In this document: piece after piece, positions 1 to 7,793 of the stretch | How the letters are laid out: every line of letters begins with the position of its first letter | Position numbering within the stretch: position 1 is the stretch's first letter | Source: an uncultured Gammaproteobacteria bacterium | GTDB taxonomy: Bacteria; Pseudomonadota; Gammaproteobacteria; Pseudomonadales; Pseudohongiellaceae | Reading direction: 5' to 3' | DNA length: 49,798 nt | NCBI GenBank assembly: GCA_913058135.1 | Contig: CAJXPR010000013.1 | Span: 1-49,798, forward strand | Program-made: the position numbers and the translations under genes | The notes under the pieces: generated by a model | Databases searched by the model: none | The model's input: the letters and a program-made list of their open reading frames with translations, nothing else | What the model was told of the DNA's origin: nothing

Positions 1-48
1 TCTACACAGAGTAGATCGTCGGCAGCGTCAGATGTGTATAAGAGACAG
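1..48 (+). other. Nextera (Tn5) library adapter with index, not genomic
   Basis: Positions 16-48 match the Illumina Nextera read-1 adapter: TCGTCGGCAGCGTC at 16-29, then the 19-base Tn5 mosaic end AGATGTGTATAAGAGACAG at 30-48. Bases 1-7 (TCTACAC) fit the end of the P5 flow-cell sequence. Bases 8-15 (AGAGTAGA) sit where the i5 index belongs. Genomic sequence starts at 49. In the minus-strand frame this adapter encodes a false C-terminal tail containing YTHLTLPT. Confidence 0.97.
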
Positions 49-904
49 CAGGTAAAATGGGGCGATACAGTCGCACGGCCTCGGCAAACAGTTCATGAGC
101 GCCATGGCGAACCCAGGCATTGCCGTAGTTGACGCGAGCCGGTCTGGGGTGCAGCGGATCAGGCCGGCGGCAATCTATGGACTGCTTGAACAGCGGCACG
201 CGGGTTTCATGCCACAAACGTTGTCCGAACAGTAACGGGGAGTTGCCAGAGATGGCCATGACCAGCGGTGTCACCAACTGGATGGCATTGTACAGGTCAG
301 CGAACTCGTCGGGCGCTACTTTCAGATGAACCTGAAACGAGGTATTGGCGCCTTCAAGCGTGACGTCCTCCATTTCCAGATCGATCCGGTCTTCTCCGTG
401 AATATCGATTCGGAACGGACCGCCGCGGATGCGCCGGAGTTCATCGGTCAAGGCATGGTAGCGTGGCTCGTCGGTCATCACCGACATGCCCAGGTCACCG
501 GCGCGCAAAGTTGGCAGGATACCTATCGGAAACACGCTGCCCTGCCACCGCGCGGCGCAGGCATTGATCCGCGCCAGCGCAGACAACGCCTGCTCTTCGG
601 TTTTCGCAAAACAGTTGTCGCTTACCAGTACCGGAGTGAAATTGTATTCGAGATTAAAGCGGTTCAGTTCCAGCGTCAGTTGCTTGTCACCAAGCGCCTG
701 TTGTATCTCTTTGTTGATGGCCAGTGGCCGGCCATCAGCGTCGACGATATACAGCTCCAGCTCAGCGCCAAACGATCTGGGACCGATACCAAAATCCGGG
801 GAATGCAGCAGCATTTCCAGACTTTTCAGATTGCTCCCCAGCCGATCGCGGAACCTGACAAAATCGTCATCTGTGAAGTCAGTCTGCTCTGTCGCCTGTC
901 CCAT
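49..904 (-). CDS. Glutamate-cysteine ligase, GCS2 family (3'-truncated by contig end)
   Basis: The 285 genuine residues match the carboxylate-amine ligase family GCS2, whose members form gamma-glutamylcysteine (first step of glutathione synthesis) or related amide bonds with ATP in the cytoplasm. Visible family signatures are the N-terminal GAELELYIVD strand, the ELNRFNLEYN segment, TSFQVHLKV and GNSPLLFGQRLWHETR. The start is ATG at 904-902, with GGAG five bases upstream in the transcript. The protein is cut where the adapter begins, so the C-terminal part (usually over 100 more residues) is missing. It is transcribed away from the DUF924 gene. Family membership is firm; glutamate-cysteine ligase rather than another GCS2 activity is inference from overall resemblance. 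Confidence 0.85.
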
Positions 905-984
905 CAGTGCTCCATTGATGTATCCTGATGCCCTCGGGTAGTATCCTACAAACGCCCAGAGAATAACACGAACGAGGACATAGC

Positions 985-1521
985 ATGGCTGAGGACGTAC
1001 TTAAGTTCTGGTTTGAAGAACTTGAACCCGCACAGTGGTGGAAAAAGGACCAGGCATTTGACGCCATGATCGAGGAACGTTTCGGCAGGCTGCACAGGCA
1101 GGCTGTCTGCTGCGAACTGTATACCTGGCGCCGGACAGCCCGCGGGCGACTGGCTGAAATTATTGTTCTGGATCAGTTCTCGCGCAACATGTTCCGGGAC
1201 ACTGCACAAGCCTTCAGTGCCGACCCGCTTGCCCTGGCGCTGGCCCAGGAGGCCGTCGCCGCCGGGGCTGACGCGACCCTGACGCCGGTGCAACGCAGCT
1301 TCCTCTATATGCCCTACATGCACAGTGAATCCCGGCTCATCCACGAACAGGCCGTTGACCTGTATACCCGCAATGGTATCGAGGAAAATCTCAAATTCGA
1401 GATTCGCCACAAGGAAATCATTGATCGGTTCGGGCGCTACCCCCACCGCAATAGTATTCTCGGGCGACCATCGACTGCCGACGAACTAGCCTTCCTGCAG
1501 CAGCCCGGCTCTTCCTTTTAA
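985..1521 (+). CDS. DUF924 family protein
   Basis: This 178-residue protein matches the DUF924 family of cytoplasmic all-helical, TPR-like proteins of unknown biochemical function. Family landmarks are the N-terminal VLKFWFEEL with WW following, LAEIIVLDQFSRNMFRD in the middle, QRSFLYMPYMHSES, and the C-terminal FGRYPHRN followed by LGR. The length is typical and the reading frame is complete. The ATG at 985 follows GAGGA with six bases between. It is divergent from the GCS2 gene, with only 80 bp between starts, so the two share a promoter region. Downstream lies the Fur-controlled heme operon, which has its own promoter. Confidence 0.9.
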   Translation: MAEDVLKFWFEELEPAQWWKKDQAFDAMIEERFGRLHRQAVCCELYTWRRTARGRLAEIIVLDQFSRNMFRDTAQAFSADPLALALAQEAVAAGADATLTPVQRSFLYMPYMHSESRLIHEQAVDLYTRNGIEENLKFEIRHKEIIDRFGRYPHRNSILGRPSTADELAFLQQPGSSF

Positions 1522-1539
1522 CGCGAGCAGAAAAAATCA

Positions 1540-1589
1540 CGTAATGATAATGATTATTGTTTGCGTTTTTATTTGTTAGCTTTTATGAT
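1540..1589 (+). promoter_or_regulatory. Fur box and promoter of the heme-uptake operon
   Basis: Bases 1540-1558 match 15 of 19 positions of the classical Fur box, with core TAATGATAATGATTAT. Immediately downstream is a sigma-70-like promoter: -35 TTGCGT (1561-1566), a 17-base spacer, and -10 TATGAT (1584-1589). Fur bound here would cover the region just upstream of, and touching, the -35, consistent with repression when iron is plentiful. The first gene downstream is hemP. Confidence 0.85.
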
Positions 1590-1632
1590 GGTGTCTCCTT
1601 GCCACCATGACCAGACAAAAGGAGCGCAACCC

Positions 1633-1800
1633 ATGGCCGAAAGCTGTCAAAAGCCGGCCACCACCGGCATCAGTAAACCGACGCCCGTCGTCAGCAGCAA
1701 AACCCTGTTCCAGGGTCGGAATATCATTGCCATCGAACACAACGGTGAACGATACGCCTTGCGTATCACCGCGAGCGGCAAGTTGATACTGACCAAGTAA
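1633..1800 (+). CDS. hemP: Hemin uptake protein HemP
   Basis: This small cytoplasmic protein (55 residues) belongs to the HemP/HmuP family, found at the head of heme-uptake operons. In some bacteria family members act as activators or regulators of the heme receptor gene. The C-terminal half carries the family signature: LFQGRNIIAIEHNGERYALR followed by ITASGKLILTK. The ATG at 1633 is chosen because AAAAGGAG lies nine bases upstream and the N-terminus then fits the family length. An in-frame TTG at 1561 falls inside the promoter and is rejected. It is the first gene after the Fur box and precedes the TonB-dependent receptor by 148 bp. Confidence 0.9.
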   Translation: MAESCQKPATTGISKPTPVVSSKTLFQGRNIIAIEHNGERYALRITASGKLILTK

Positions 1801-1948
1801 AGCTTTAACCCCGGTTCCCAACCGACGTAGTAAGCGTCACGTAACGCTGCGATCCCCTCATTGCAGCGGTTTCGAGTCCAGCCAGCCACCCCGATGCGAC
1901 ATGCATGGCAGCCAGCCCGACTCTCTTTTTTTTCAGGAGAGCTATGCC

Positions 1949-4207
1949 ATGCCCACAACATATGCATTCAAGTACCCCAAAGTTGGACAAATCCCCGGTA
2001 CGCGCCGGGCCCTCAGCATACTGGTCCCTGCCCTGCTGGCTGCAACATCGCTGTCAGCGCAAACGCAACAGGCCGGGAACAACACCTCGGTCGACGAAGT
2101 TATCGTCACGGCAACCTACCTGCAACGCAGCGCACAGGATATTGCCGGCACCGTGTCAGTCGTCACCGATGAAGAAATCAGACAGACCCTGTCAGACAGC
2201 CTGGCCGATGTCGTTCGTTACCAGCCAGGACTGGGCATGGACACCGCTGCCCGGGGCGGTGACGAAGGTTTCAGCATCCGCGGCATCGGTGGCAATCGCG
2301 TACTGACCGTCATTGACGGTGTGCGCAGCACCGATATGTATGCGGCGGGACCCTCGTCCTACGGCAAGGACGGGTTCGAAGTGGATGATCTGAAAGCGGT
2401 GGAAGTGATCCGCGGTCCCGCTTCCGTGCTTTATGGAGCAGATGCCCTGGGCGGCGTGGTATTGCTGCGCACCCGTGATGCGGATGACTACCTGTCAGCG
2501 GGCCAGTCCATTCACGCGGATATTCGTGGCAGTGGCAGCAGCGACAACAACCAGCGCAAACTCGGTGCCACCATCGCCGGCCAGTCCGGCACCATCGGCA
2601 GCGTGCTGCAGCTGACCCGACGCGAATTTGAGGAGCAGGACATCAAGGGTCCGGGCTCACTTAATCCGCAGCAGGGCGAAAGCCGCAACCTGTTCTGGAA
2701 GACCCGTTGGAAGGCCACCGCCAATCAGTCACTGCAACTGGCTGTTGACGCCAGTGATCGCGACATAGACACACAACTGGACAATGAACTGGGCAGCAGC
2801 GTGTCCCGCTCGGTCGGCAAGGACACCACCCAGCGGCGCCGCATCAGCCTGATGCATGACTGGGCCTTGCAGGGCACGCTGGCCGACAACATCAGTACAC
2901 GTCTGCATCGCCAACGTACGGATGCCGACCAGCAGACCGAACAGACCCGCATCAGCTATGCCTTTGTCAATCCCAGGAACCCGGCCAGCTTCCGTGGCAG
3001 CCAGGCTGAACGCTTCACCAGTCTGGAGTTCAATCAGGACACCGTCAGCGGCATGATTGTCGCCAGCAAGCGTCTGTCGCTGATCAACAGCAACCACGAC
3101 CTGGTATACGGCCTGAGCTACGAGCGCACCGACACTGAGCGCCCCCGCGACCGATTCGATACCGAGCTCAGCACCGGCGCCGTCAGTTACGCCATTCCCA
3201 GCTATCCGATGGCGCCACCGGAAGTTTTCCCCAACAAGACTTTCCCGGACACCCGCACGGTGCGCAGCGGTGTTTTTATCCAGAATGAAATCTCTCTCAT
3301 GGACGAGAACCTTATTGTCATCCCGGGCCTGCGCTATGACCGCTATCAAATGGATCCGCGCAACGATGATCTGTTCACCGGTACCGGCGACATCTCCGAC
3401 TGGGGTGGGTTTGAGATCAGCAAATTTGATGAGAATAATGTGTCCTATAACCTGGGCGCGATCTACAGAATCAATGGCCGTCTCAGCGGTTTCGCTCAAT
3501 ATGCAGAAGGTTTCCGGCCCCCTAATTTTGACGAAGCCAATCAGGCGTTTGTCAATCTGGGCCATGGTTACGCCACCGTCCCCAATCCTGACCTGGACGC
3601 TGAGACCAGTCGTGGCCTGGAAGTTGGTTTGCGGGGGACTACCAATGCCGGCCGCTTCAGCGTCGCAGTATTTGACAACCGTTACGACGACTTCATTGAA
3701 AGCGCTCTGGTAGGCATGCAGGACGGCATCATGCTGTTTCAGGACAGCAATGTGGGCAAGGCCCGCATCTATGGTGCCGAAGCCACCTATGACTGGCAGT
3801 TGAGCAGTCAGCTGTCCTGGCGCAATTCGCTGGCCTGGGCGCGTGGCCGCGATGAAACCAATAGCAACGAACTCAACTCGGTGGATCCGGTGACGCTGGT
3901 CAGCGGCCTGCGCTACCAGACCAGCGAACGCTGGGCCATTGAGGGCATCGCCACCGTTGTGGCCGCAAAAACAGACGTGGCCGCAGACGATCAGGTAACG
4001 GGTGACGCCTACCAGGTGCTGGATCTGATCGGCCACTACAACCTTTCGCCAAGTGCCAGTATCCGCTTTGGCGTGTTCAACGTCTTCGATACGCAATATG
4101 CACGCTGGAGCCGTATTCGCGGCTTGAGCGCAGACGACAGCGACGCCATTGCCGATCGCCAGGCGCCCGGCACCAACGCCCGGCTGGCGTTTAATTTTTC
4201 ATTCTGA
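1949..4207 (+). CDS. TonB-dependent heme/hemoglobin-type outer-membrane receptor
   Basis: A 752-residue outer-membrane receptor. The ATG at 1949 follows AGGAG at nine bases and gives an export signal ending near LLAATSLSAQ. A TonB box (DEVIVTAT) follows at about residue 48, then the plug domain (SIRGIGGNRVLTVIDGVR; VEVIRGPASVLYGADALGG) and a 22-strand-type barrel ending in Phe. The segment FRPPNF, then a His in LGHGY, then NPDL resembles the FRAP-His-NPNL signature of heme receptors such as HutA/HmuR, with FRPP replacing FRAP. It should import heme or heme-iron using TonB-ExbBD energy. Substrate is inferred from this motif plus hemP and the Fur box. No TonB, ExbBD, heme ABC transporter or heme oxygenase gene is present in the window. 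Confidence 0.88.
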   Translation: MPTTYAFKYPKVGQIPGTRRALSILVPALLAATSLSAQTQQAGNNTSVDEVIVTATYLQRSAQDIAGTVSVVTDEEIRQTLSDSLADVVRYQPGLGMDTAARGGDEGFSIRGIGGNRVLTVIDGVRSTDMYAAGPSSYGKDGFEVDDLKAVEVIRGPASVLYGADALGGVVLLRTRDADDYLSAGQSIHADIRGSGSSDNNQRKLGATIAGQSGTIGSVLQLTRREFEEQDIKGPGSLNPQQGESRNLFWKTRWKATANQSLQLAVDASDRDIDTQLDNELGSSVSRSVGKDTTQRRRISLMHDWALQGTLADNISTRLHRQRTDADQQTEQTRISYAFVNPRNPASFRGSQAERFTSLEFNQDTVSGMIVASKRLSLINSNHDLVYGLSYERTDTERPRDRFDTELSTGAVSYAIPSYPMAPPEVFPNKTFPDTRTVRSGVFIQNEISLMDENLIVIPGLRYDRYQMDPRNDDLFTGTGDISDWGGFEISKFDENNVSYNLGAIYRINGRLSGFAQYAEGFRPPNFDEANQAFVNLGHGYATVPNPDLDAETSRGLEVGLRGTTNAGRFSVAVFDNRYDDFIESALVGMQDGIMLFQDSNVGKARIYGAEATYDWQLSSQLSWRNSLAWARGRDETNSNELNSVDPVTLVSGLRYQTSERWAIEGIATVVAAKTDVAADDQVTGDAYQVLDLIGHYNLSPSASIRFGVFNVFDTQYARWSRIRGLSADDSDAIADRQAPGTNARLAFNFSF

Positions 4208-4255
4208 CACGACAACTTTTTGCTGCCCGACCAGGGCAGACTGGAGAATTTTGTG

Positions 4256-5188
4256 ATGACAATTATTCGAGGTATTTCACTCGCCACCTGGTGTTTTCTG
4301 ATGCAGGCGACAGCGCTGCACGCCCAGAACCTGGGCCACGTCGGCGAGGGCAAATTTGGCGTCGTGGTCATGGCGCACGGTGGTCCACAGACATGGAACG
4401 AGGGCGTCTCGCGGATGCTACAGCCACTGGGCAAACAGTATGAACTGGAGATCGCATTCGGCATGGCTGATGCCTATTCATTGCAGGAAGCGATCAGCAA
4501 ACTGGAGTCACGTGGCGTTACCGATATCGGTGTGGTGCGTTTGTTTATCAGCGGCGAAAGCTGGCTGGAGCGCACCGGGCAAATTCTGGGCCTGCAGGAA
4601 GGTGCACCCGAGCGACCGGCACCGGCGCCGGCTATCCATGGCCACCAAGGGGAGCATGGCGAGCACGGGGGACATGCTGCCCCGCACACAGGACACCGCA
4701 TGGAATTCTGGCGCGTTGACAGCGATGCCCGGTTCCGCCTGAGCCAGGAAGGCCTGTCGCAGGCGCCGGAGATGGATGCCGTACTGGTTGAACGAACCGC
4801 CGCATTGAGCAAGGATCCGCAAAATGAGGATGTCCTGATACTGGCACATGGACCCGGTGACGATGCCGAAAACGAACGCTGGATACGCTACATCAGCGAA
4901 CGCACCAAGGCGCTGCGCGAGAGTTACAATTTCAACAGCATCAAAGTGGCCACCTTGCGAGAAGACTGGCCGGAAAAGCGCGAAGCCGCGCAGCAGATTG
5001 TTCGCGATTATGTGGCTGCCGCCAATGAAGCTGGCCGGACAGCGCTTGTTGTGCCCTACCGGGTCTACGGTTTTGGCCCCTACGCCGAGGTGCTTGACGG
5101 ACTCGATTATGTGGCCGATGAGACCGGCCTGGTGCCGCACCCGGCCGTGGCGGACTGGATTGCCAGACAGATCCGGTCGCTCGAGTAA
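4256..5188 (+). CDS. Exported CbiX/sirohydrochlorin-chelatase-like protein with His-rich insert
   Basis: This 310-residue protein has two CbiX-like chelatase repeats. The ATG at 4256 (GGAG nine bases upstream) yields a signal peptide ending near ALHAQ, so the protein is probably periplasmic, unlike cytoplasmic CbiX/SirB. Domain 1 starts VVVMAHGGPQ (His41) and domain 2 starts VLILAHGPGDD (His about 200), each matching the first metal-site histidine of chelatases. The second histidine normally found after the PLF strand is not evident: the equivalents read LFISGESW and YRVYGFGPY. Between the domains lies an insert of about 20 residues rich in His, Gly and Glu (about residues 127-147). Third gene of the Fur-controlled hemP unit. 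A role in handling heme, iron or another metal outside the cytoplasm is inference. Confidence 0.75.
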   Translation: MTIIRGISLATWCFLMQATALHAQNLGHVGEGKFGVVVMAHGGPQTWNEGVSRMLQPLGKQYELEIAFGMADAYSLQEAISKLESRGVTDIGVVRLFISGESWLERTGQILGLQEGAPERPAPAPAIHGHQGEHGEHGGHAAPHTGHRMEFWRVDSDARFRLSQEGLSQAPEMDAVLVERTAALSKDPQNEDVLILAHGPGDDAENERWIRYISERTKALRESYNFNSIKVATLREDWPEKREAAQQIVRDYVAAANEAGRTALVVPYRVYGFGPYAEVLDGLDYVADETGLVPHPAVADWIARQIRSLE

Positions 5189-5250
5189 CGCCGCTGGAAT
5201 AACGCCGCTTCAATAGCGCGTATGGGCACCAAACATTTGCCGTTCGGCCG

Positions 5251-5279
5251 GGCAATGCCGGCTGGACGGCATTGCCTTT
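5251..5279 (+). terminator. Probable terminator of the heme operon
   Basis: Perfect 9-bp stem GGCAATGCC (5251-5259) / GGCATTGCC (5268-5276) with an 8-base loop, followed by a short TTT run. It sits 62 bp after the CbiX-like gene. The short T-tract lowers certainty. Confidence 0.5.
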
Positions 5280-5335
5280 AGCCGCTATTCTCGAACTGAT
5301 CAAAACAACAAGATCAACACCGGGAATCGCGCAAC

Positions 5336-6487
5336 ATGCTACAGCTGGATATCGCAACACTGACGCTGACCTTTGTCAGTATGGCACTGACCACGGCCAT
5401 TGTGTTGTTCCTGATCTGGCGTATCAATCGCGACATGCCGGGCGTCAGACTGTGGCTACTGGGCGGCGTGCTGTTGTTGACGTCCACCTTGACGCTGTTT
5501 CTGGGCGTGCAACTGAATTTCCCGGAAGGTGTTGCACCCTTTTTGAGTAACTCGCTCAGCTTGCCGGGCAATATGTTATTGATGGAAGGCACGCTGCGTT
5601 TTCGGGGTTTCCGCAGTCGACGTCGCTGGGCTTTGCTGCTGGCCCTGATTCCCGTGTTTCTGTTGGCATCGTGGATCAACCGCTTTGACGCGGCAGCCCG
5701 TTATATGTTTCACGACTCGTTCACCATGACCTTCATGCTGATTGCAGCGATTGCGTTCGTCTGGCGCCCCGTAAGCCGGGAAGAGCTCATTGCCAATGCA
5801 CTTGCCGGCTTCGGCGCAGCACTGATGGCGCTCTCCGTAGGTTCACGGCTGCTGATGTCATTGATCAACAGTGACCAGGTTATGAGCGGAACCGGTTCAA
5901 CAGTGACACAATGGTATCTGTTCACCGGCACCAATTTTTATGTCATGTGGATGTTTGGTATCAGCGTGGCATGTTATTTCCGCTCACGGCAACAGGTCAT
6001 GCAGATGGCACGCGAAGATTCTCTGACCGGGCTGCCGAACCGTCGCTGCATTGATGAGCGACTCTCCCAGACCCTGGCTGAATGCAAGCGCAGCGGGGAA
6101 GCATTTGCTGTGATCATGGCTGACATTAACGATTTCAAGCTGGTTAATGACCGATTTGGGCACAGCGCCGGTGACCATCTGTTGCACAGTATTGCTGACC
6201 GCCTGCGCGAAGCCGTGCGTGAAGCCGACTTCGCCGGCCGCCTGGGTGGTGACGAATTCCTTGTCATTGCCCGCCCGATCGACTCGCAGGAAGTGCTTGA
6301 GCAGGTCGTCAGTCGCTTGCGTGCACGCCTGGAAGGGCCACTCGCCATTCCCGGTGGCAGCTTTACCGTCAGTGTCAGCATCGGTGCCATCGTCTGCCGT
6401 GACGGCGCTGATACCGCCGACCAGTTGCTCGGCGCTGCCGATGCCGAAATGTATCGGGACAAGGCGCGTATGAGGGCTGAAAAATAA
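5336..6487 (+). CDS. Membrane-bound diguanylate cyclase (GGDEF)
   Basis: A 383-residue protein whose first 200 or so residues are hydrophobic, with about six or seven predicted membrane segments. The C-terminal half is a GGDEF domain, which makes cyclic di-GMP from two GTP. The catalytic motif is intact (GGDEF, about residues 304-308). The product-inhibition I-site RxxD (READ, about 295-298) lies at the canonical five-residue distance before it. DSLTGLPNRR opens the domain and NDRFGHSAGD follows. No recognised sensor family was identified in the membrane part, and no EAL domain is present. The start ATG at 5336 has only a weak purine-rich upstream sequence; ATG at 5381 would remove part of the first membrane segment. 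The gene stands alone between terminator-bounded units. Confidence 0.92.
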   Translation: MLQLDIATLTLTFVSMALTTAIVLFLIWRINRDMPGVRLWLLGGVLLLTSTLTLFLGVQLNFPEGVAPFLSNSLSLPGNMLLMEGTLRFRGFRSRRRWALLLALIPVFLLASWINRFDAAARYMFHDSFTMTFMLIAAIAFVWRPVSREELIANALAGFGAALMALSVGSRLLMSLINSDQVMSGTGSTVTQWYLFTGTNFYVMWMFGISVACYFRSRQQVMQMAREDSLTGLPNRRCIDERLSQTLAECKRSGEAFAVIMADINDFKLVNDRFGHSAGDHLLHSIADRLREAVREADFAGRLGGDEFLVIARPIDSQEVLEQVVSRLRARLEGPLAIPGGSFTVSVSIGAIVCRDGADTADQLLGAADAEMYRDKARMRAEK

Positions 6488-6587
6488 CACCAAAGCCGCT
6501 GGACGTTGTTCATCGCTGTCGCTATGCTGCGCGGCATTCTCACTCCCAGTTTTCCAGGTGAGTCCGCGGTCCGATAAGGAGTGTCGC

Positions 6588-7664
6588 ATGACGATAATCT
6601 TGTTTGTTGCAGGCCTGGTATTTCTGATCATCGGTGCAGAATTTCTGGTGCGGGGCGCCGGCCGTCTTGCCGCCGCTGTTGGTATCTCTCCGCTGGTAGT
6701 GGGTCTGACTGTGGTTGCCTTTGGTACCAGCGCGCCAGAGCTGGCAGTCAGTGTAAAATCCGCGCTCGCTGACCAGGCCGGCATCGCTGTCGGCAACGTC
6801 GTTGGCAGCAATATTTTCAACGTGCTGTTCATTCTCGGTGTATCCGCGCTCATCGTACCGCTGGTGGTTTCCAGTCAGCTGATCAGGATGGACGTACCCA
6901 TCATGGTGGCGCTCTCAGTGCTGGTTATGTTGCTGGCGCTCGACGGTGGCTTCAGCCGGTTTGACGGCATCGCCTTGTTCGCCGGGCTGCTCATCTATAT
7001 CGGCGTGCTGATTACCATGAGTCGCAGGGAAAGTGCGGCAGTCAAACTGGAATTCGCAGAGGAATACGGGGTTGCGCCCGATGCCAAAACCAGCTGGTTC
7101 AAGGATACACTGCTGCTCATTATCGGGCTGGCGCTGCTGGTGACCGGATCACGCTGGTTTGTCGACAGTGCGGTAACGTTTGCGCAATACCTCGGTGTCA
7201 GCGAACTGGTCGTGGGACTGACGATTGTTGCTGCCGGTACTTCCATGCCTGAAGTGGTGACTTCTATCATTGCCGCACTGCGCGGCGAGCGGGACATTGC
7301 CGTCGGCAACGTGGTTGGCAGCAATATATTCAACCTGATGGGCGTGCTTGGTGTCGCCAGCATCATTGCGCCAACCGGCATTGTCATATCGCCCGAATTC
7401 GTACGCTTTGATATTCCGGTGATGATACTGGTCGCTCTGGCCTGCGTGCCCATCTTTTTTACCGGCGGTGTCATCAGTCGCCAGGAAGGGGCCGTGCTGC
7501 TGGCATACTACGTGGCTTACACGGCATACCTGATCATGGTGGCAACTGCCAGTGACGCCTTGAGCTGGTTTGGTCCGATGATGCTGTTTGTCGCCATCCC
7601 GCTGACCTTTATTACCATGCTGGCGCTGGCCGTTCGTGAAACACGGCGTCGCAAATCCCAGTAG
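6588..7664 (+). CDS. Calcium/sodium antiporter, CaCA family (YrbG-like)
   Basis: This 358-residue inner-membrane protein has the duplicated architecture of cation/Ca2+ exchangers: two sets of about five membrane helices, each with an alpha-repeat. Repeat 1 reads GTSAPELAVSV with GNVVGSNIFNVLFILG. Repeat 2 reads GTSMPEVVTSI with GNVVGSNIFNLMGVLG. The acidic residues in the GTSxPE motifs bind the exchanged cations. The ATG at 6588 is preceded by AAGGAG with six bases between; an upstream in-frame GTG would add ten residues and has no better signal. It probably extrudes Ca2+ (or K+) in exchange for Na+ or H+. It follows the diguanylate cyclase by 100 bp, and co-transcription is uncertain. Confidence 0.93.
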   Translation: MTIILFVAGLVFLIIGAEFLVRGAGRLAAAVGISPLVVGLTVVAFGTSAPELAVSVKSALADQAGIAVGNVVGSNIFNVLFILGVSALIVPLVVSSQLIRMDVPIMVALSVLVMLLALDGGFSRFDGIALFAGLLIYIGVLITMSRRESAAVKLEFAEEYGVAPDAKTSWFKDTLLLIIGLALLVTGSRWFVDSAVTFAQYLGVSELVVGLTIVAAGTSMPEVVTSIIAALRGERDIAVGNVVGSNIFNLMGVLGVASIIAPTGIVISPEFVRFDIPVMILVALACVPIFFTGGVISRQEGAVLLAYYVAYTAYLIMVATASDALSWFGPMMLFVAIPLTFITMLALAVRETRRRKSQ

Positions 7665-7757
7665 CAAACAGCGTAAGCAATTAGCGTTCCACAAGTCAGG
7701 TTACAAAATATTTCATCTGGCTACTCTCCCGCCGCTTGCCAAGCAGGCGTATGCTAC

Positions 7758-7783
7758 TCCGGCGCTGTACTCTCAGCGCCGGA
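7758..7783 (+). promoter_or_regulatory. Hairpin in the cstA leader
   Basis: Perfect 10-bp stem TCCGGCGCTG (7758-7767) / CAGCGCCGGA (7774-7783) with loop TACTCT, ending ten bases before the cstA ATG at 7794. No other Shine-Dalgarno sequence is visible. The only candidate, GGA at 7781-7783, lies in the 3' arm, so the hairpin may limit ribosome access. In E. coli, cstA translation is known to be repressed by CsrA, which recognises GGA motifs. CsrA control here is a guess. Confidence 0.5.
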
Positions 7784-7793
7784 ATTTATCACC

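Noticed and set aside
2729-4096. 455-codon minus-strand open frame
   Set aside because: It is wholly antisense to the TonB-dependent receptor, has no family resemblance or ribosome site, and follows from the GC-rich codon pattern.
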